Notes: a model not told the origin generated them from the letters alone. Shown: positions 9,165 through 17,506, counted from the first letter of the stretch. The stretch: DNA of 64,000 nucleotides from Aureimonas sp. SK2 (GCF_029813115.1 NZ_JAPZDS010000010.1:140171-204170), one strand, 5' to 3'. Program-made: numbers and translations.

Positions 9165-9190
9165 ATCTGATATTGGCAGATCATACCAAT
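9165..9190. promoter_or_regulatory. Overlapping inverted repeats, candidate Lrp operator
   Basis: In the 121-base gap between the divergent exporter and Lrp genes two inverted repeats overlap: ATCTG (9165-9169) with CAGAT (9177-9181), and ATTGG (9172-9176) with CCAAT (9186-9190). The block is clearly AT-richer than its surroundings and ends 15 bases before the Lrp start. Lrp/AsnC regulators commonly bind such imperfect dyads and control the divergent gene as well as their own. Confidence 0.5.
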
Positions 9191-9205
9191 CGTGGGAGAT
9201 GTCTG

Positions 9206-9661
9206 ATGGATCGCAAGGACCGGCAGATCATCGCCGAGCTCCAGGCCAACGCCCGGCTCACCAACAACGAGCTCGCCGAGCGCGTGAACCTGTCGCCCTC
9301 GCCCTGCCTGCGCCGGGTGCGCCTTCTGGAGGAGGCGGGCGTTCTCAAGGCCTATACGGCGATCGTGGACGCCGAAGCCTGCGGCTACCCCGTGACGGCC
9401 TTCGTGCGCATCCGCCTGTCGCCCCACAACGGCGAAACCGTCCAGGCCTTCGAGGAGGCGATCGCGCGGATCGACGTCGTGATGGACAGCTACGTCATGG
9501 CCGGCAACGCCGACTACATGCTGCGGGTGGTCGTCAAAAGCCTCAAGCATTACGAAGCCTTCATCCGCAACGACCTCCATTCGGTGCCGGGCGTCGCCTC
9601 GATCGACACGAGCTTCACCTATGGGCACGTCAAGCGCTCGCTGGTGCTCCCGATCGACTGA
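9206..9661 (+). CDS. Lrp/AsnC-family transcriptional regulator
   Basis: 151 residues, complete. The N-terminal winged helix-turn-helix is clear (DRKDRQIIAELQANARLT, then NNELAERVNLSPSPCLRRV), followed by the linker and the RAM domain from about residue 65 (VTAFVRIRLS, YVMAGNADYMLRVVVK). The start ATG at 9206 gives the standard MDRKDRQII N-terminus; the longer open frame upstream reads through the divergent promoter region and is rejected. It probably senses an amino acid or related compound and controls the DMT exporter at 8155-9084. Confidence 0.93.
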   Translation: MDRKDRQIIAELQANARLTNNELAERVNLSPSPCLRRVRLLEEAGVLKAYTAIVDAEACGYPVTAFVRIRLSPHNGETVQAFEEAIARIDVVMDSYVMAGNADYMLRVVVKSLKHYEAFIRNDLHSVPGVASIDTSFTYGHVKRSLVLPID

Positions 9662-9918
9662 CGGGGCGCCCGACCAGCGCCCGGCCGCCCCGCCCATGCC
9701 GGCGGTCATGCCGCCGAGCCGAAGAGGGACGCGGACGCCATTGGCCCTGGATCGGGCTGCGCAGACCGAGGTGCCCGGATCATCGGCGCTCCCGAACGTG
9801 TGACATCCACCCCCTTGTCGGGCGGATTTCCTGTATCAATTCATGGGACGGGTGTCGGTCCATCGGGGGCCGGCAGGTCTATCGCGTTGGTCGGGCCGCC
9901 AGCGGCGGGGACCTGTGC

Positions 9919-10083
9919 ATGACGATTGCAGACCTCTTCGTCCTTGGCGTCGTGGCCACGTTCCTCGGCTTCGTCGTCTGGGTGAACGTGCATCATCGGA
10001 AGAAGAAGGTTGCGAGAAAGGACAGGACGCGTGAAGGCTCCAGGTTCGATGCCCCTGTCACCAGCGTGAATCGAGCCGCCTGA
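9919..10083 (+). CDS. Small hypothetical single-pass membrane protein
   Basis: A 54-codon frame begins with ATG at 9919. It has one hydrophobic helix (LFVLGVVATFLGFVVWVNV, residues 6-24) followed by a very basic segment (HHRKKKVARKDRTR) and a polar tail. The positive-inside rule would put the C-terminus in the cytoplasm. A GGGGAC stretch precedes the start. Codon third positions are mostly G or C in the hydrophobic part, as in real genes here, but less so at the end. No family is recognised. The flanking 9662-9918 shows no other gene. Confidence 0.35.
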   Translation: MTIADLFVLGVVATFLGFVVWVNVHHRKKKVARKDRTREGSRFDAPVTSVNRAA

Positions 10084-10522
10084 ACCCCGTGCGTCGCCGC
10101 CCTGTTCATCGGATAGTCTTCGTTGCCGAGCCACCGAGCGTTGAGCGTCGGGGCCGTCGCTCGCATGTGAGCGCCGTGGGCCGACGGCAGAGCTGTGCAT
10201 CGCCGCGGCCCGGTCCCGCAGCTGCGAAGGTGCGGTTCGGCTTTCTGTCGATGGGCGTCGCCATCGACGGCGCAACCCTGCGTGAAGCGTGGGCTGCGCC
10301 CTTCCGACGGACAAGCCCAACGGGAAAATCCGGGCCGGTGCCCTCGCGAATCGCCGGCGGATCTGTTTTCACGACCCCTGCTCCGAAGGACGGGCGGAAT
10401 CGCAGATCCCCTGTGGTCGGCCGTCGCCGGCCCGACGGGGCGTCGCCACGACGCTCGGATCGTGCTCCGGCTTGGAGACCGACCATCCCCAACCTCGCCG
10501 CCCAAACGGAAGGCAACGCTCC
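10084..10522. other. 439-base leader upstream of the first antiporter operon
   Basis: No convincing gene is seen on either strand; the open frames here run into mnhA in the wrong context. One clean hairpin is present: GTCGATGG (10247-10254) pairs with CCATCGAC (10261-10268) around a 6-base loop. The promoter of the mnhABCDEFG operon must lie here, but no clear -35/-10 pair could be chosen. Confidence 0.4.
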
Positions 10523-12838
10523 ATGCCGCTGACGGCCTGTATCGCAGTCGCCTTCGTCTCCGCCCTCGTCGCCCGCCTTTCCGCCCCTCGGCTCCGGCAT
10601 CCCGGCTGGGTCCTGGCCTCGATCCCGGCGGCGCTGTTCGTCGCCTTCCTGTGGCTGGGCGCGGGGATCGAGGGCACGGCGGCCGTAACGGAGCGGATCG
10701 AGTGGGTTCCGGCGCTCGGCGTCGCTCTCGATTTTCGCCTCGACGGCTTCTCGCTCCTGTTCTGCCTGCTGATCACCGGGATCGGTGCGCTGGTGACGAT
10801 CTATGCGGGCGCCTACTTCGCCGAGAAGCCGCGCGACAAGGGCGCGCGCTTCCTCGCGCTCATCCTCCTGTTCATGGCGGCGATGCTGGGCACCCTCCTC
10901 TCGGACAACCTGATCGGCCTCTATGTCTTCTGGGAACTGACCAGCCTCGTCTCGTTCCTGCTCATCGGCTTCGATTCCCAGCAACTGGCCGCCCGCAAGG
11001 CCGCGCTGCAATCGCTGATCGTCACCGCCGGCGGCGGGCTCTGCCTCTTTGCCGCGATCCTCCTGACCGGGTCGGCACTCGGTACCTTCACCCTGTCCGA
11101 GGTGGTCGCGCGCGGGGGCGAACTCACGGCCTCGCCGCTGGCACCGGCCATCCTCGTGCTCCTGTGCCTCGGCGCCTTCACGAAGTCGGCGCAGGTGCCG
11201 TTCCACTTCTGGCTGCCCAACGCCATGCAGGCCCCGACGCCGGCTTCCGCCTATCTCCACTCGGCCACCATGGTGAAGCTCGGCGTCTACCTCCTCGCCC
11301 GCTTCGACCAGGCCTTCGCCGGGATGCCGGCCTTCGGCACCACGCTCGTCGTCTTCGGCACGGCGACGCTCCTGGTCGGCGGGCTTCGGGCCATGATGCA
11401 GTCCGGCTTCAAGGGCGTGCTCGCGCAGTCCACCGTCGGTTCGCTCGGCCTCCTCGTCCTCCTGATCGGCCTCGGCGGAGAGACGGCGGCCGTGGCGACG
11501 GTCGGCTTCATTCTGGCCCATGCGCTCTACAAGGCCGCCCTGTTCTTCTGCGCCGGCAACGCGATCCACGCCACTGGTAGGACCCAGATCACGCAGATGT
11601 CCGGTCTCGGCGCCCGGCTGCCGATGACGGCGCTGGCCGCCGCGCTGGCGGCCGTCTCGATGGCGGGCCTGCCGCCGATGGTCGGCTTCATCTCCAAGGA
11701 GCTCGTCTTCGAGGCACAGCTCGCCGACACAGCGAGCGCGATCGCCGTCGCGCTGGCCGTTCTCGGCAATGCGGCCTTTGTGATGATCGCGCTCCTGTCG
11801 GCGATCGACCCGTTCTGGAAGCGTCGCCAAAGCCCGAGCGAAGTGCATCACGACGAGACGCCGGGCCTCGTCGCCGGGCCGCTCGTGCTGGCGGGCCTCG
11901 GCCTCCTGTTCGGGCTCTTTCCGGCCCTCGTCGCCCATTCGCTCGTCGTGCCGGCCGCGAGCGCCCTTGCCGGCCGGCCGATCGAGGCATCCTTCTATCT
12001 CTGGCACGGCTTCACGCCGATGCTCGCGCTCAGCGCGGCCGTGGTCGCTCTCGGCGCCGTCCTTTATGCGATCTGGCCACGCATCCATTGGCGCCTCGGC
12101 GAATGGCCTCCCCTCGTCGCGCTTCTCGGAGACCGGGGCTACTTCCGCGTCTTCGACGGTCTCCTCGACCTGGCCGGCCGCTCGACCCGCCTTCTCCAGA
12201 ACGGCGACCAGCGCGCCTACACCGCCACCGTCGTCGCCGCGACGCTGGTGCTCCTGGCCGCGGGCCTCGTCGCGGCCTCGCCCGGCTTCTCCGTCGATCT
12301 CGACCTGTCGGATCTGCGGATCGCGCCGGTCGCGGTGCTGGTCTTCATGGTGATCGGGGCGGTCGCCGCCACACGAACGCGCTCGCTTCTGGCAGCCATG
12401 GTGTGCGTGGGCGTCGTCGGCTTCGGTTCGGCCCTGGTGTTCCTCCTCAACGGCGCGCCGGACCTTGCCCTCACGCAGTTCTCCGTCGAGGTGCTGGTGG
12501 TGGTGATCCTGACCGCCCTTCTCCTGCGCATACCGCTGCGACCGGCTTCCACCCGCACGACGGGGGAGAAGGGCTTCGACGTGGTCCTTGCAGGCGGCTT
12601 CGGCCTGTTGGTGTTCGGCGCGCTCGCCGCCATGACGGCCGTGCCCTTCGATCCGCGTCTGTCGGCCTTCTTTGCCGCGGCGAGCTATCCGGAGGCCTGG
12701 GGCCGCAACGTCGTGAACGTCATCCTGGTCGACTTCCGGGCGATCGACACGCTCGGCGAGATCGCCGTCGTCTGCTTCGCCGCTCTGGGCGCCTGGAGCC
12801 TTCTGTCGCGCACGCGCCGGCGCGGAGGCGCCCGATGA
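10523..12838 (+). CDS. mnhA: Na+/H+ antiporter subunit A (MnhA/MrpA/PhaA)
   Basis: 771 residues and the largest subunit of the multi-part cation/proton antiporter in the inner membrane. The N-terminal two thirds are the NuoL-like antiporter fold, with the conserved TM5 glutamate in YVFWELTS (Glu139) and the TM7 lysine in FTKSAQVPFHFWLP (Lys221). HALYKAALFFCAGNAIH carries a further conserved lysine. The C-terminal part (from about 590) holds the MbhD-like (NGAPDLALTQFSVEVLVVV) and MbhE-like (VNVILVDFRAIDTLGE) domains that are fused to MrpA in group-1 systems. The start has GGAAGG nine bases upstream and the gene ends in an ATGA overlap with mnhB. Confidence 0.95.
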   Translation: MPLTACIAVAFVSALVARLSAPRLRHPGWVLASIPAALFVAFLWLGAGIEGTAAVTERIEWVPALGVALDFRLDGFSLLFCLLITGIGALVTIYAGAYFAEKPRDKGARFLALILLFMAAMLGTLLSDNLIGLYVFWELTSLVSFLLIGFDSQQLAARKAALQSLIVTAGGGLCLFAAILLTGSALGTFTLSEVVARGGELTASPLAPAILVLLCLGAFTKSAQVPFHFWLPNAMQAPTPASAYLHSATMVKLGVYLLARFDQAFAGMPAFGTTLVVFGTATLLVGGLRAMMQSGFKGVLAQSTVGSLGLLVLLIGLGGETAAVATVGFILAHALYKAALFFCAGNAIHATGRTQITQMSGLGARLPMTALAAALAAVSMAGLPPMVGFISKELVFEAQLADTASAIAVALAVLGNAAFVMIALLSAIDPFWKRRQSPSEVHHDETPGLVAGPLVLAGLGLLFGLFPALVAHSLVVPAASALAGRPIEASFYLWHGFTPMLALSAAVVALGAVLYAIWPRIHWRLGEWPPLVALLGDRGYFRVFDGLLDLAGRSTRLLQNGDQRAYTATVVAATLVLLAAGLVAASPGFSVDLDLSDLRIAPVAVLVFMVIGAVAATRTRSLLAAMVCVGVVGFGSALVFLLNGAPDLALTQFSVEVLVVVILTALLLRIPLRPASTRTTGEKGFDVVLAGGFGLLVFGALAAMTAVPFDPRLSAFFAAASYPEAWGRNVVNVILVDFRAIDTLGEIAVVCFAALGAWSLLSRTRRRGGAR

Positions 12839-13245
12839 ACTCCCTGGTCCTGTCCGCCTTCGCGCGGCTCTTCTTCTGGCTGATGATCGCCGTGTCGCTC
12901 TACATCCTCTATCGCGGGCACAACGAGCCGGGCGGCGGCTTCGTCGGCGGGCTCGTCGGCGCATCCGCCTTCGCCATCCTGGTGCTGGCGGAGGGCGTCG
13001 GCGCCGCACGCGCCGCCCTGCGCGTCCACCCCGTCGTGGCCATGGGCACGGGGCTTGTCCTCGCCCTCCTGTCGGGCCTGCCGGGCCTGTTCCTGGAAGG
13101 GTCCTTCCTGACCCATTGGTGGCTGCATCTCGGCAGCTTCCACACCGGAACGGCGCTTCTCTTCGATATCGGTGTGTATCTCGTGGTCGTGGGCGGCATC
13201 CTCGCCCTCGTCCTGCGCTTCTACGAGGAGGACGCCCGTCCATGA
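12835..13245 (+). CDS. mnhB: Na+/H+ antiporter subunit B (MnhB)
   Basis: 136 residues with four hydrophobic segments. The signature HNEPGGGFVGGLVGASAF (about 25-42) is the MnhB family's glycine-rich loop, and HLGSFHTGTALLFDIGVYLVV is its conserved C-terminal stretch. The start ATG overlaps the mnhA stop by four bases, and its own stop overlaps mnhC in the same way, so translation is probably coupled along the operon. Confidence 0.94.
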   Translation: MNSLVLSAFARLFFWLMIAVSLYILYRGHNEPGGGFVGGLVGASAFAILVLAEGVGAARAALRVHPVVAMGTGLVLALLSGLPGLFLEGSFLTHWWLHLGSFHTGTALLFDIGVYLVVVGGILALVLRFYEEDARP

Positions 13246-13625
13246 CGCTCGTCTATGCCCTCGCGATCGCGGTCATCGCGGCCTGCGGCGTCTATCTCAT
13301 GCTGTCGCGCCATGTCGTGCGCATCCTGTTCGGCGTGGCGGTCCTGTCGGCTGCGGTCAACCTCGTGATCCTCTATGCCGGTCGCATCGTCTCGACCGTG
13401 CCGCCGGTGATCCCGGGCGGCGAGACCGCGCTGGCGGTCGATGCCGCCAATCCCCTGCCCCAGGCGCTGATCCTGACCGCCATCGTCATCGGCTTCGCTC
13501 TGGTCGCCTTCTTCGCGGCGCTCGCCCTGCGGACCCAGCGCTCGCTCGGAACGCTCGACAACCGCGCCCTCGACGATGCCGAGCGCCTCGGCACGCCCTT
13601 CGGCGACGAGGGGAAGCGCGCGTGA
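13242..13625 (+). CDS. mnhC: Na+/H+ antiporter subunit C (MnhC, NuoK-like)
   Basis: 127 residues with three transmembrane helices, homologous to the NuoK subunit of complex I. ILFGVAVLSAAVNLVILYAG is the second helix, and DAANPLPQALILTAIVIGFA is the MrpC signature including the PLPQALILTAIVI core shared with the second operon's copy. The C-terminal tail is polar and cytoplasmic. Its stop shares one base with the mnhD start (TGATG). Confidence 0.94.
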   Translation: MTLVYALAIAVIAACGVYLMLSRHVVRILFGVAVLSAAVNLVILYAGRIVSTVPPVIPGGETALAVDAANPLPQALILTAIVIGFALVAFFAALALRTQRSLGTLDNRALDDAERLGTPFGDEGKRA

Positions 13626-15148
13626 TGGGGGCTCTCCTGCAGAACGCCGTCCTCTGGCCCGTCGCCGTGCCGCTCGCGACGGCCGCGCTCTGCGCCGCGC
13701 TCTGGGGCCGCATCGAGGCGCAGCGCCTCGTATCCTGGATCGGTACGCTTCTCCTCTTCGGCGTATCCCTGGTCCTCCTGTCGCGCACCGCCTCGCAAGG
13801 CATGCAGACCGTCCAGTTCGGCAACTGGGCGGCGCCCTTCGGCATCACCTTCGCGGCCGATCGCCTCGGCGCCGCCATGGCGGCGATCACCGGCCTCATG
13901 GCGCTCGCCACGATGATCTTCGGCCTCGCCGATATCCGGCGACGCGAGGAGCTGGCCGGTTTCCACGTCCTCTTCCACGGCATGCTGGCAGGCGTGAACG
14001 GCGCCTTCCTGACCGGCGACATATTCAATCTCTACGTCTGGTTCGAGATCATGCTCATCACCGCGATGGGCCTTCTGTCGATCCGGCGCACGCGCGCGCA
14101 GCTCGACGGCACGCTGAAATACGCCGTCCTGAACCTCTTCTCGACGCTGCTCTTCCTTATGGCGGTCGCCCTTCTCTACGGCGCGACGGGCACGCTCAAC
14201 ATGGCCGATCTCGGCCGCATCATGCCGACCCTGCCGCCCTCCGCGACGCTGACCCTCTCCGCGCTCCTGTTCCTGGCGGGCTTCGGTATCAAGGCGGGCT
14301 ACTTTCCGCTCTTCTTCTGGCTGCCGGCCTCCTACCACACGGCCTCGATCACGATCGCAGCCATCTTCGCCGGGCTCCTGACCAAGGTCGGCGTCTACGC
14401 CTGCTACCGCGTGTTCACGCTGATCTTCGCGGTGGAGGCGAGCGGACTGCGCGACATCCTGGCGGTGATGGCGGCGGGCACGATGCTGTTCGGCGTCTTC
14501 GGGGCGGCCGTGCAGTGGGACGTTCGACGCATCCTGTCCTTCCACATCGTCAGCCAGATCGGCTACATGCTCCTCGGCCTCGCGCTGGCGACGCCGGCAG
14601 GCCTTGCGGGCGGCGTCTTCTACATCGTCCACCACATCGTGGTGAAGGCGAACCTCTTCCTGATCGCGGGCGCGATCCACCGGGCCTCCGGCACGTTCGA
14701 CCTGCGGCGCTCGGGCGGGCTCCTGAAGCGCTCGCCGCTGCTCGCCATGCTGTTCCTCGTTCCGGCCCTGTCGCTGGGCGGCATCCCGCCCCTGTCCGGC
14801 TTCTGGGCGAAGTTCATGGTGATCGACGCCTCCGTACAGAGCCGGGCCTGGTGGCTGGTCGGCGTCTCGCTCTTCGTCGGTATCCTGACCCTCTACTCGA
14901 TGACCAAGATCTGGATGGAAGCCTTCTGGAAGAGCCCGGTCCTGCCGCGCAAGGCGGCGCGTCCCGTGCCCCGTCCGATGCTGGCGGCCATCGCGCTCCT
15001 GTCGGCCGTCACCATCGCGATCGGCCTCTTCGCAGAGCCCTTCGTGCTCTACGCCAACGAGGCGGCGGTGGGCCTTTCCGATCCCGCCGCCTATGTCGAC
15101 GCGGTGCTCGGGCCGGGCATGGCCGCCCACGGGGGGATGGCGCCATGA
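13625..15148 (+). CDS. mnhD: Na+/H+ antiporter subunit D (MnhD, NuoN/M-like)
   Basis: 507 residues of the proton-translocating antiporter fold. TM5 carries the conserved glutamate (IFNLYVWFEIMLI, Glu141) and TM7 the conserved lysine (GFGIKAGYFPLFFWLP, Lys223). LTKVGVYACYR and HHIVVKANLFLIAGAIH are the further charged helices of the ion path. All residues expected of a working antiporter-type subunit are therefore present. It ends in an ATGA overlap with the short mnhE. Confidence 0.94.
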   Translation: MGALLQNAVLWPVAVPLATAALCAALWGRIEAQRLVSWIGTLLLFGVSLVLLSRTASQGMQTVQFGNWAAPFGITFAADRLGAAMAAITGLMALATMIFGLADIRRREELAGFHVLFHGMLAGVNGAFLTGDIFNLYVWFEIMLITAMGLLSIRRTRAQLDGTLKYAVLNLFSTLLFLMAVALLYGATGTLNMADLGRIMPTLPPSATLTLSALLFLAGFGIKAGYFPLFFWLPASYHTASITIAAIFAGLLTKVGVYACYRVFTLIFAVEASGLRDILAVMAAGTMLFGVFGAAVQWDVRRILSFHIVSQIGYMLLGLALATPAGLAGGVFYIVHHIVVKANLFLIAGAIHRASGTFDLRRSGGLLKRSPLLAMLFLVPALSLGGIPPLSGFWAKFMVIDASVQSRAWWLVGVSLFVGILTLYSMTKIWMEAFWKSPVLPRKAARPVPRPMLAAIALLSAVTIAIGLFAEPFVLYANEAAVGLSDPAAYVDAVLGPGMAAHGGMAP

Positions 15149-15486
15149 GACGCTCGCTTCCCGCCCGTGCCGTCGATGCCGTCGTGCTGACGGTCGTCTT
15201 CCTGCGCGAGCTCCTGAAGTCCTCTGTCGCCGTGGCGCGCGCCGCGTTCGCGCGCCATCCGCGAACGGCGTCCGCGATCCTCGCGGTGCCGATCGACCTT
15301 CGCACCGACTTCGGCATCGCGGTTCTCGCCAATCTCGTCACGCTGACGCCGGGAACCTGCTCGCTGCATGTCAGCGACGACCGGCGGACGCTCTATGTCC
15401 ACAGCCTCGACGCCGACAATCCCGCCGCGATCGTCGCCGACATCCGCCGGACGTTCGAGGACCGCATCCGGAGGATCGAGGGATGA
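15145..15486 (+). CDS. mnhE: Na+/H+ antiporter subunit E (MnhE), short form
   Basis: 113 residues, shorter than the usual near-160-residue MnhE. The conserved soluble part is intact: VPIDLRTDFGIAVLANLVTLTPGTCSLHVSDDRRTLYVHSLD is read in three adjoining blocks around 48-90, including the family's NLVTLTPGT. The N-terminal pair of transmembrane helices seen in the second operon's copy (16731-17225) is missing; only a moderately hydrophobic stretch near 12-30 remains. The start is fixed by the ATGA overlap with mnhD, so this is a short form and not a wrong start call. Short MnhE proteins occur elsewhere. Confidence 0.88.
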   Translation: MRRSLPARAVDAVVLTVVFLRELLKSSVAVARAAFARHPRTASAILAVPIDLRTDFGIAVLANLVTLTPGTCSLHVSDDRRTLYVHSLDADNPAAIVADIRRTFEDRIRRIEG

Positions 15487-15773
15487 TCGATACCCTGTCC
15501 GCCATGCTCGACTGGCTCGCCGCGGGTCTCGTGGCGGTGCTCATGGTGCCGCTGGCCATGACCTTCTGGCGCCTGGTGCGCGGCCCCGGCTATGCCGACC
15601 GCTTCATCGCCGTGGACATGCTGACCGGCATCGCCGTCGCCATGGCCGCGCTCGTCGCGGGGACGACCGGGCGGCGCGAGTTCCTCGACGTCGCCTTCGG
15701 CATCGCGCTCATTTCCTTCGTGGGGACCTGCGCCTTCGCCGCCTTTCTGGAGCGCAAGGGGGGCCGCCGATGA
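15483..15773 (+). CDS. mnhF: Na+/H+ antiporter subunit F (MnhF)
   Basis: 96 residues with three transmembrane helices. The family core RLVRGPGYADRFIAVDMLTG (about 30-49) contains the conserved arginine-glycine-proline and aspartate residues, and REFLDVAFGIALISFVGT is the third-helix signature. It overlaps mnhE and mnhG by four bases each. Confidence 0.93.
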   Translation: MIDTLSAMLDWLAAGLVAVLMVPLAMTFWRLVRGPGYADRFIAVDMLTGIAVAMAALVAGTTGRREFLDVAFGIALISFVGTCAFAAFLERKGGRR

Positions 15774-16138
15774 TCCTGCTCGCGCTCCTGTCCCTCGTCG
15801 CCAAGCTCGTCGGCACCGTGTTCCTGTTCGCCGCCGCCCTCGGGCTCCTGCGCTTCTCCGATCCGTTCCAGCGCATGCACGCCGCCACCAAGGCCGGGAC
15901 GCTGGGCGCGGGCTTCGTGGTCCTGGGCGTCCTTCTTCAGCTCCAGCGGCTTGACGCGACGCTGATCGGAATCGCCGTCATCCTGTTCCTGCTCCTGACC
16001 ATTCCGGTCGCCGGCCACCTTCTCGGCCGGGCCGCCTACGTGTCGGGCGCGAGCATCGGCGGGTTGACGGGAGACGACGCGCTGCAGGGCGTGCTCGACC
16101 GGCAGCAGGGCTCGCTAGAAGCGCGGCTGGACGAGTGA
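15770..16138 (+). CDS. mnhG: Na+/H+ antiporter subunit G (MnhG)
   Basis: 122 residues, last gene of the first antiporter operon. The MnhG signature is LGLLRFSDPFQRMHAATKAG (about 24-43), followed by a third helix ending near 85 and a polar tail of about 35 residues that is longer than in many MnhG proteins. No strong terminator follows; the next gene downstream (16286-16516) is on the opposite strand. Confidence 0.93.
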   Translation: MILLALLSLVAKLVGTVFLFAAALGLLRFSDPFQRMHAATKAGTLGAGFVVLGVLLQLQRLDATLIGIAVILFLLLTIPVAGHLLGRAAYVSGASIGGLTGDDALQGVLDRQQGSLEARLDE

Positions 16139-16285
16139 ACGAGACTTCGGGCGCCGATGCGGGAGCGCGTCATGCGACCGCCGGCCGAAGGTACAGCAGT
16201 CGCGCGGTGCGCGATGGCGACGGAACGTCGACGGGGTTCGCTCCGAGCCTCGGCCGACATGCGCACCGCCCGCCTCTCCCTGGGG

Positions 16286-16516
16286 TCATCGACCGCTGGG
16301 GCCGCTCCCAGGCCGCAGAAGCCCGGCCGAACGCAGAGCGTCCATTGGATCGAACGAAGCGCCGCGCTCGCCGTTTCGACGGGACTCGGCGGCCGCGCCG
16401 TCCCAGCCTGCCATCCAGTCGGAGCAAGCGGGCGCATCCGACGGATCGTAGGGGCAGGCGGAACGCGGCAGACCCTTCTCGTGGGCCAAACGGCCTTCGC
16501 GGACATGGGACATCAT
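16286..16516 (-). CDS. Rmf/CrpP-like small protein (ribosome modulation factor family)
   Basis: 76 residues. The N-terminal half shows the pattern of the ribosome modulation factor/CrpP family: EGRLAHEKGLPRSACPY then SDWMAGWDGA, that is the conserved G-x(n)-CPY and W-x-x-G-W/F core. Rmf binds 70S ribosomes and drives dimerisation in stationary phase; alphaproteobacterial members are mostly unstudied. The C-terminal half (about 40-76) matches nothing recognised. A perfect AAAGGAGG ribosome site stands just upstream of two consecutive ATG codons, strong support for a real gene. It lies alone on the minus strand between two antiporter operons. Confidence 0.78.
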   Translation of the reverse strand: MMSHVREGRLAHEKGLPRSACPYDPSDAPACSDWMAGWDGAAAESRRNGERGASFDPMDALRSAGLLRPGSGPSGR

Positions 16517-16548
16517 CGACCCTCCTTTCGTCAGAGCAGCAGCTTTGA

Positions 16549-16580
16549 ATTATGCTCCCGTCGAAGCCGGACAATGTCCG
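16549..16580. promoter_or_regulatory. Promoter element and palindrome between the Rmf-like gene and the second Mrp operon
   Basis: Read on the minus strand, 16554-16549 gives CATAAT, a near-consensus -10 box about 33 bases before the Rmf-like start. Directly upstream of it lies a perfect 13-base palindrome, CGGACA-A-TGTCCG (16568-16580). The palindrome sits in the divergent gap (16517-16730) where it could control the small gene, the second Mrp-like operon, or both. No -35 box at standard spacing is clear. Confidence 0.4.
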
Positions 16581-16730
16581 TAAAGTCCATGGCATCGCGC
16601 GGGGGCCAAACCACAGATCTGTACACGGCTATCCCTTCGCAACGGCGGGTCGGCAGCCCTGACGAACTTTTGACCGGAGCTCCTTAGGCGCGACTGGACC
16701 ACGTGCATCCACGCGCCAGGTACCGGGCTC

Positions 16731-17225
16731 ATGAAGCATTTCGCTACATTGGCCGCCCGTTCTGTCGTGTTCACGCTTCTCTGGCTCGTGCTCGCCGGGC
16801 CGGAGCCGTTCTCCCTTGTCTACGGCCTGCCCGGCGCCGTCGCGGCGGCGTGGCTCAGCCTGCGCCTGACGCCCCCCGGATCGAGCGGCATCCGCCTGCC
16901 GGCGGCACTCAGCCTCGTTCCCAACGCGGCCTATCGCATCCTGCTCGGGGCGATCGACGTGTCCTGGCGGGCCTTGTCGCCGACGCCGCGCATCGCGCCG
17001 GGCTGGGTGCTGCACCGCTCGCGTCTTCCGGCGGGCGCCCCGCAGCTTCTCCTGACCTGCGAGACCAGCCTCTTTCCTGGGTCGCTCGTGGCGGCCCGGC
17101 AAGGCGATCGCCTGCTGATCCACTGCCTCGACCGCACGCTGGACGTCGCATCCGAGTTCGCCCGCGAGGAGCGGCGCGTGGCCGAGAGCGTGGCCGCCCC
17201 ACAAGCGGGGGGAGGCCGGGCATGA
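16731..17225 (+). CDS. mnhE: MnhE/MbhA-like subunit of a second Mrp-type complex
   Basis: 164 residues, full-length MnhE. Two N-terminal transmembrane helices (about 8-24 and 28-45) are followed by the family's soluble domain; LLLTCETSLFPGSLVA replaces the usual 'N-x-I-T-L-T-P-G-T' and DRLLIHCLDRTLD replaces the 'L-x-V-H-x-L-D' strand. It opens an eight-gene operon with E first, which is the order of archaeal Mbh/Mbs complexes (mbhA first) and not of the bacterial mrpABCDEFG operon upstream. The ribosome site is weak. The stop overlaps the next start (ATGA). Confidence 0.88.
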   Translation: MKHFATLAARSVVFTLLWLVLAGPEPFSLVYGLPGAVAAAWLSLRLTPPGSSGIRLPAALSLVPNAAYRILLGAIDVSWRALSPTPRIAPGWVLHRSRLPAGAPQLLLTCETSLFPGSLVAARQGDRLLIHCLDRTLDVASEFAREERRVAESVAAPQAGGGRA

Positions 17226-17506
17226 GTCTGTTCCTGGACCTCGCCGCGGTCGTCCTCGCGGCCACCATCGGCTTCAGCCTCGTGCGGACCTTTCGCGGGC
17301 CGACCCAGGCCGACCGAATGATGGGCATCCAGCTCGTGGGCACGGGCGGCATCGCGGCCGCGATCCTCTTCGCCGCCCGGGCGCGCGAGCCGGCCATGGT
17401 GGACGTCGCCCTGATCCTCGCCCTGTTCGCCGCCTTCGCGGCCGTCGCCTTCGTGAAGTCGACCACGCCGGACGGCGCAGGCGATCCGGAGGCCGACGAC
17501 CGGTGA
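17222..17506 (+). CDS. mnhF: MnhF/MbhB-like subunit
   Basis: 94 residues, three helices. FRGPTQADRMMGIQLVGTGG is the MnhF signature with the RGP and D residues in place, and DVALILALFAAFAAVAFVK is the third helix. It diverges clearly from the mnhF of the first operon, so the second operon is not a recent duplicate. Overlaps both neighbours by four bases. Confidence 0.9.
   Translation: MSLFLDLAAVVLAATIGFSLVRTFRGPTQADRMMGIQLVGTGGIAAAILFAARAREPAMVDVALILALFAAFAAVAFVKSTTPDGAGDPEADDR

Noticed and set aside
10106..13243. A 1045-codon open frame on the minus strand opposite the antiporter genes
   Set aside because: It runs antisense to mnhA/mnhB, whose family signatures are unmistakable. Its translation is R/E/D/G/Q-rich low-complexity sequence without domains, as expected from a shadow frame in high-GC DNA.
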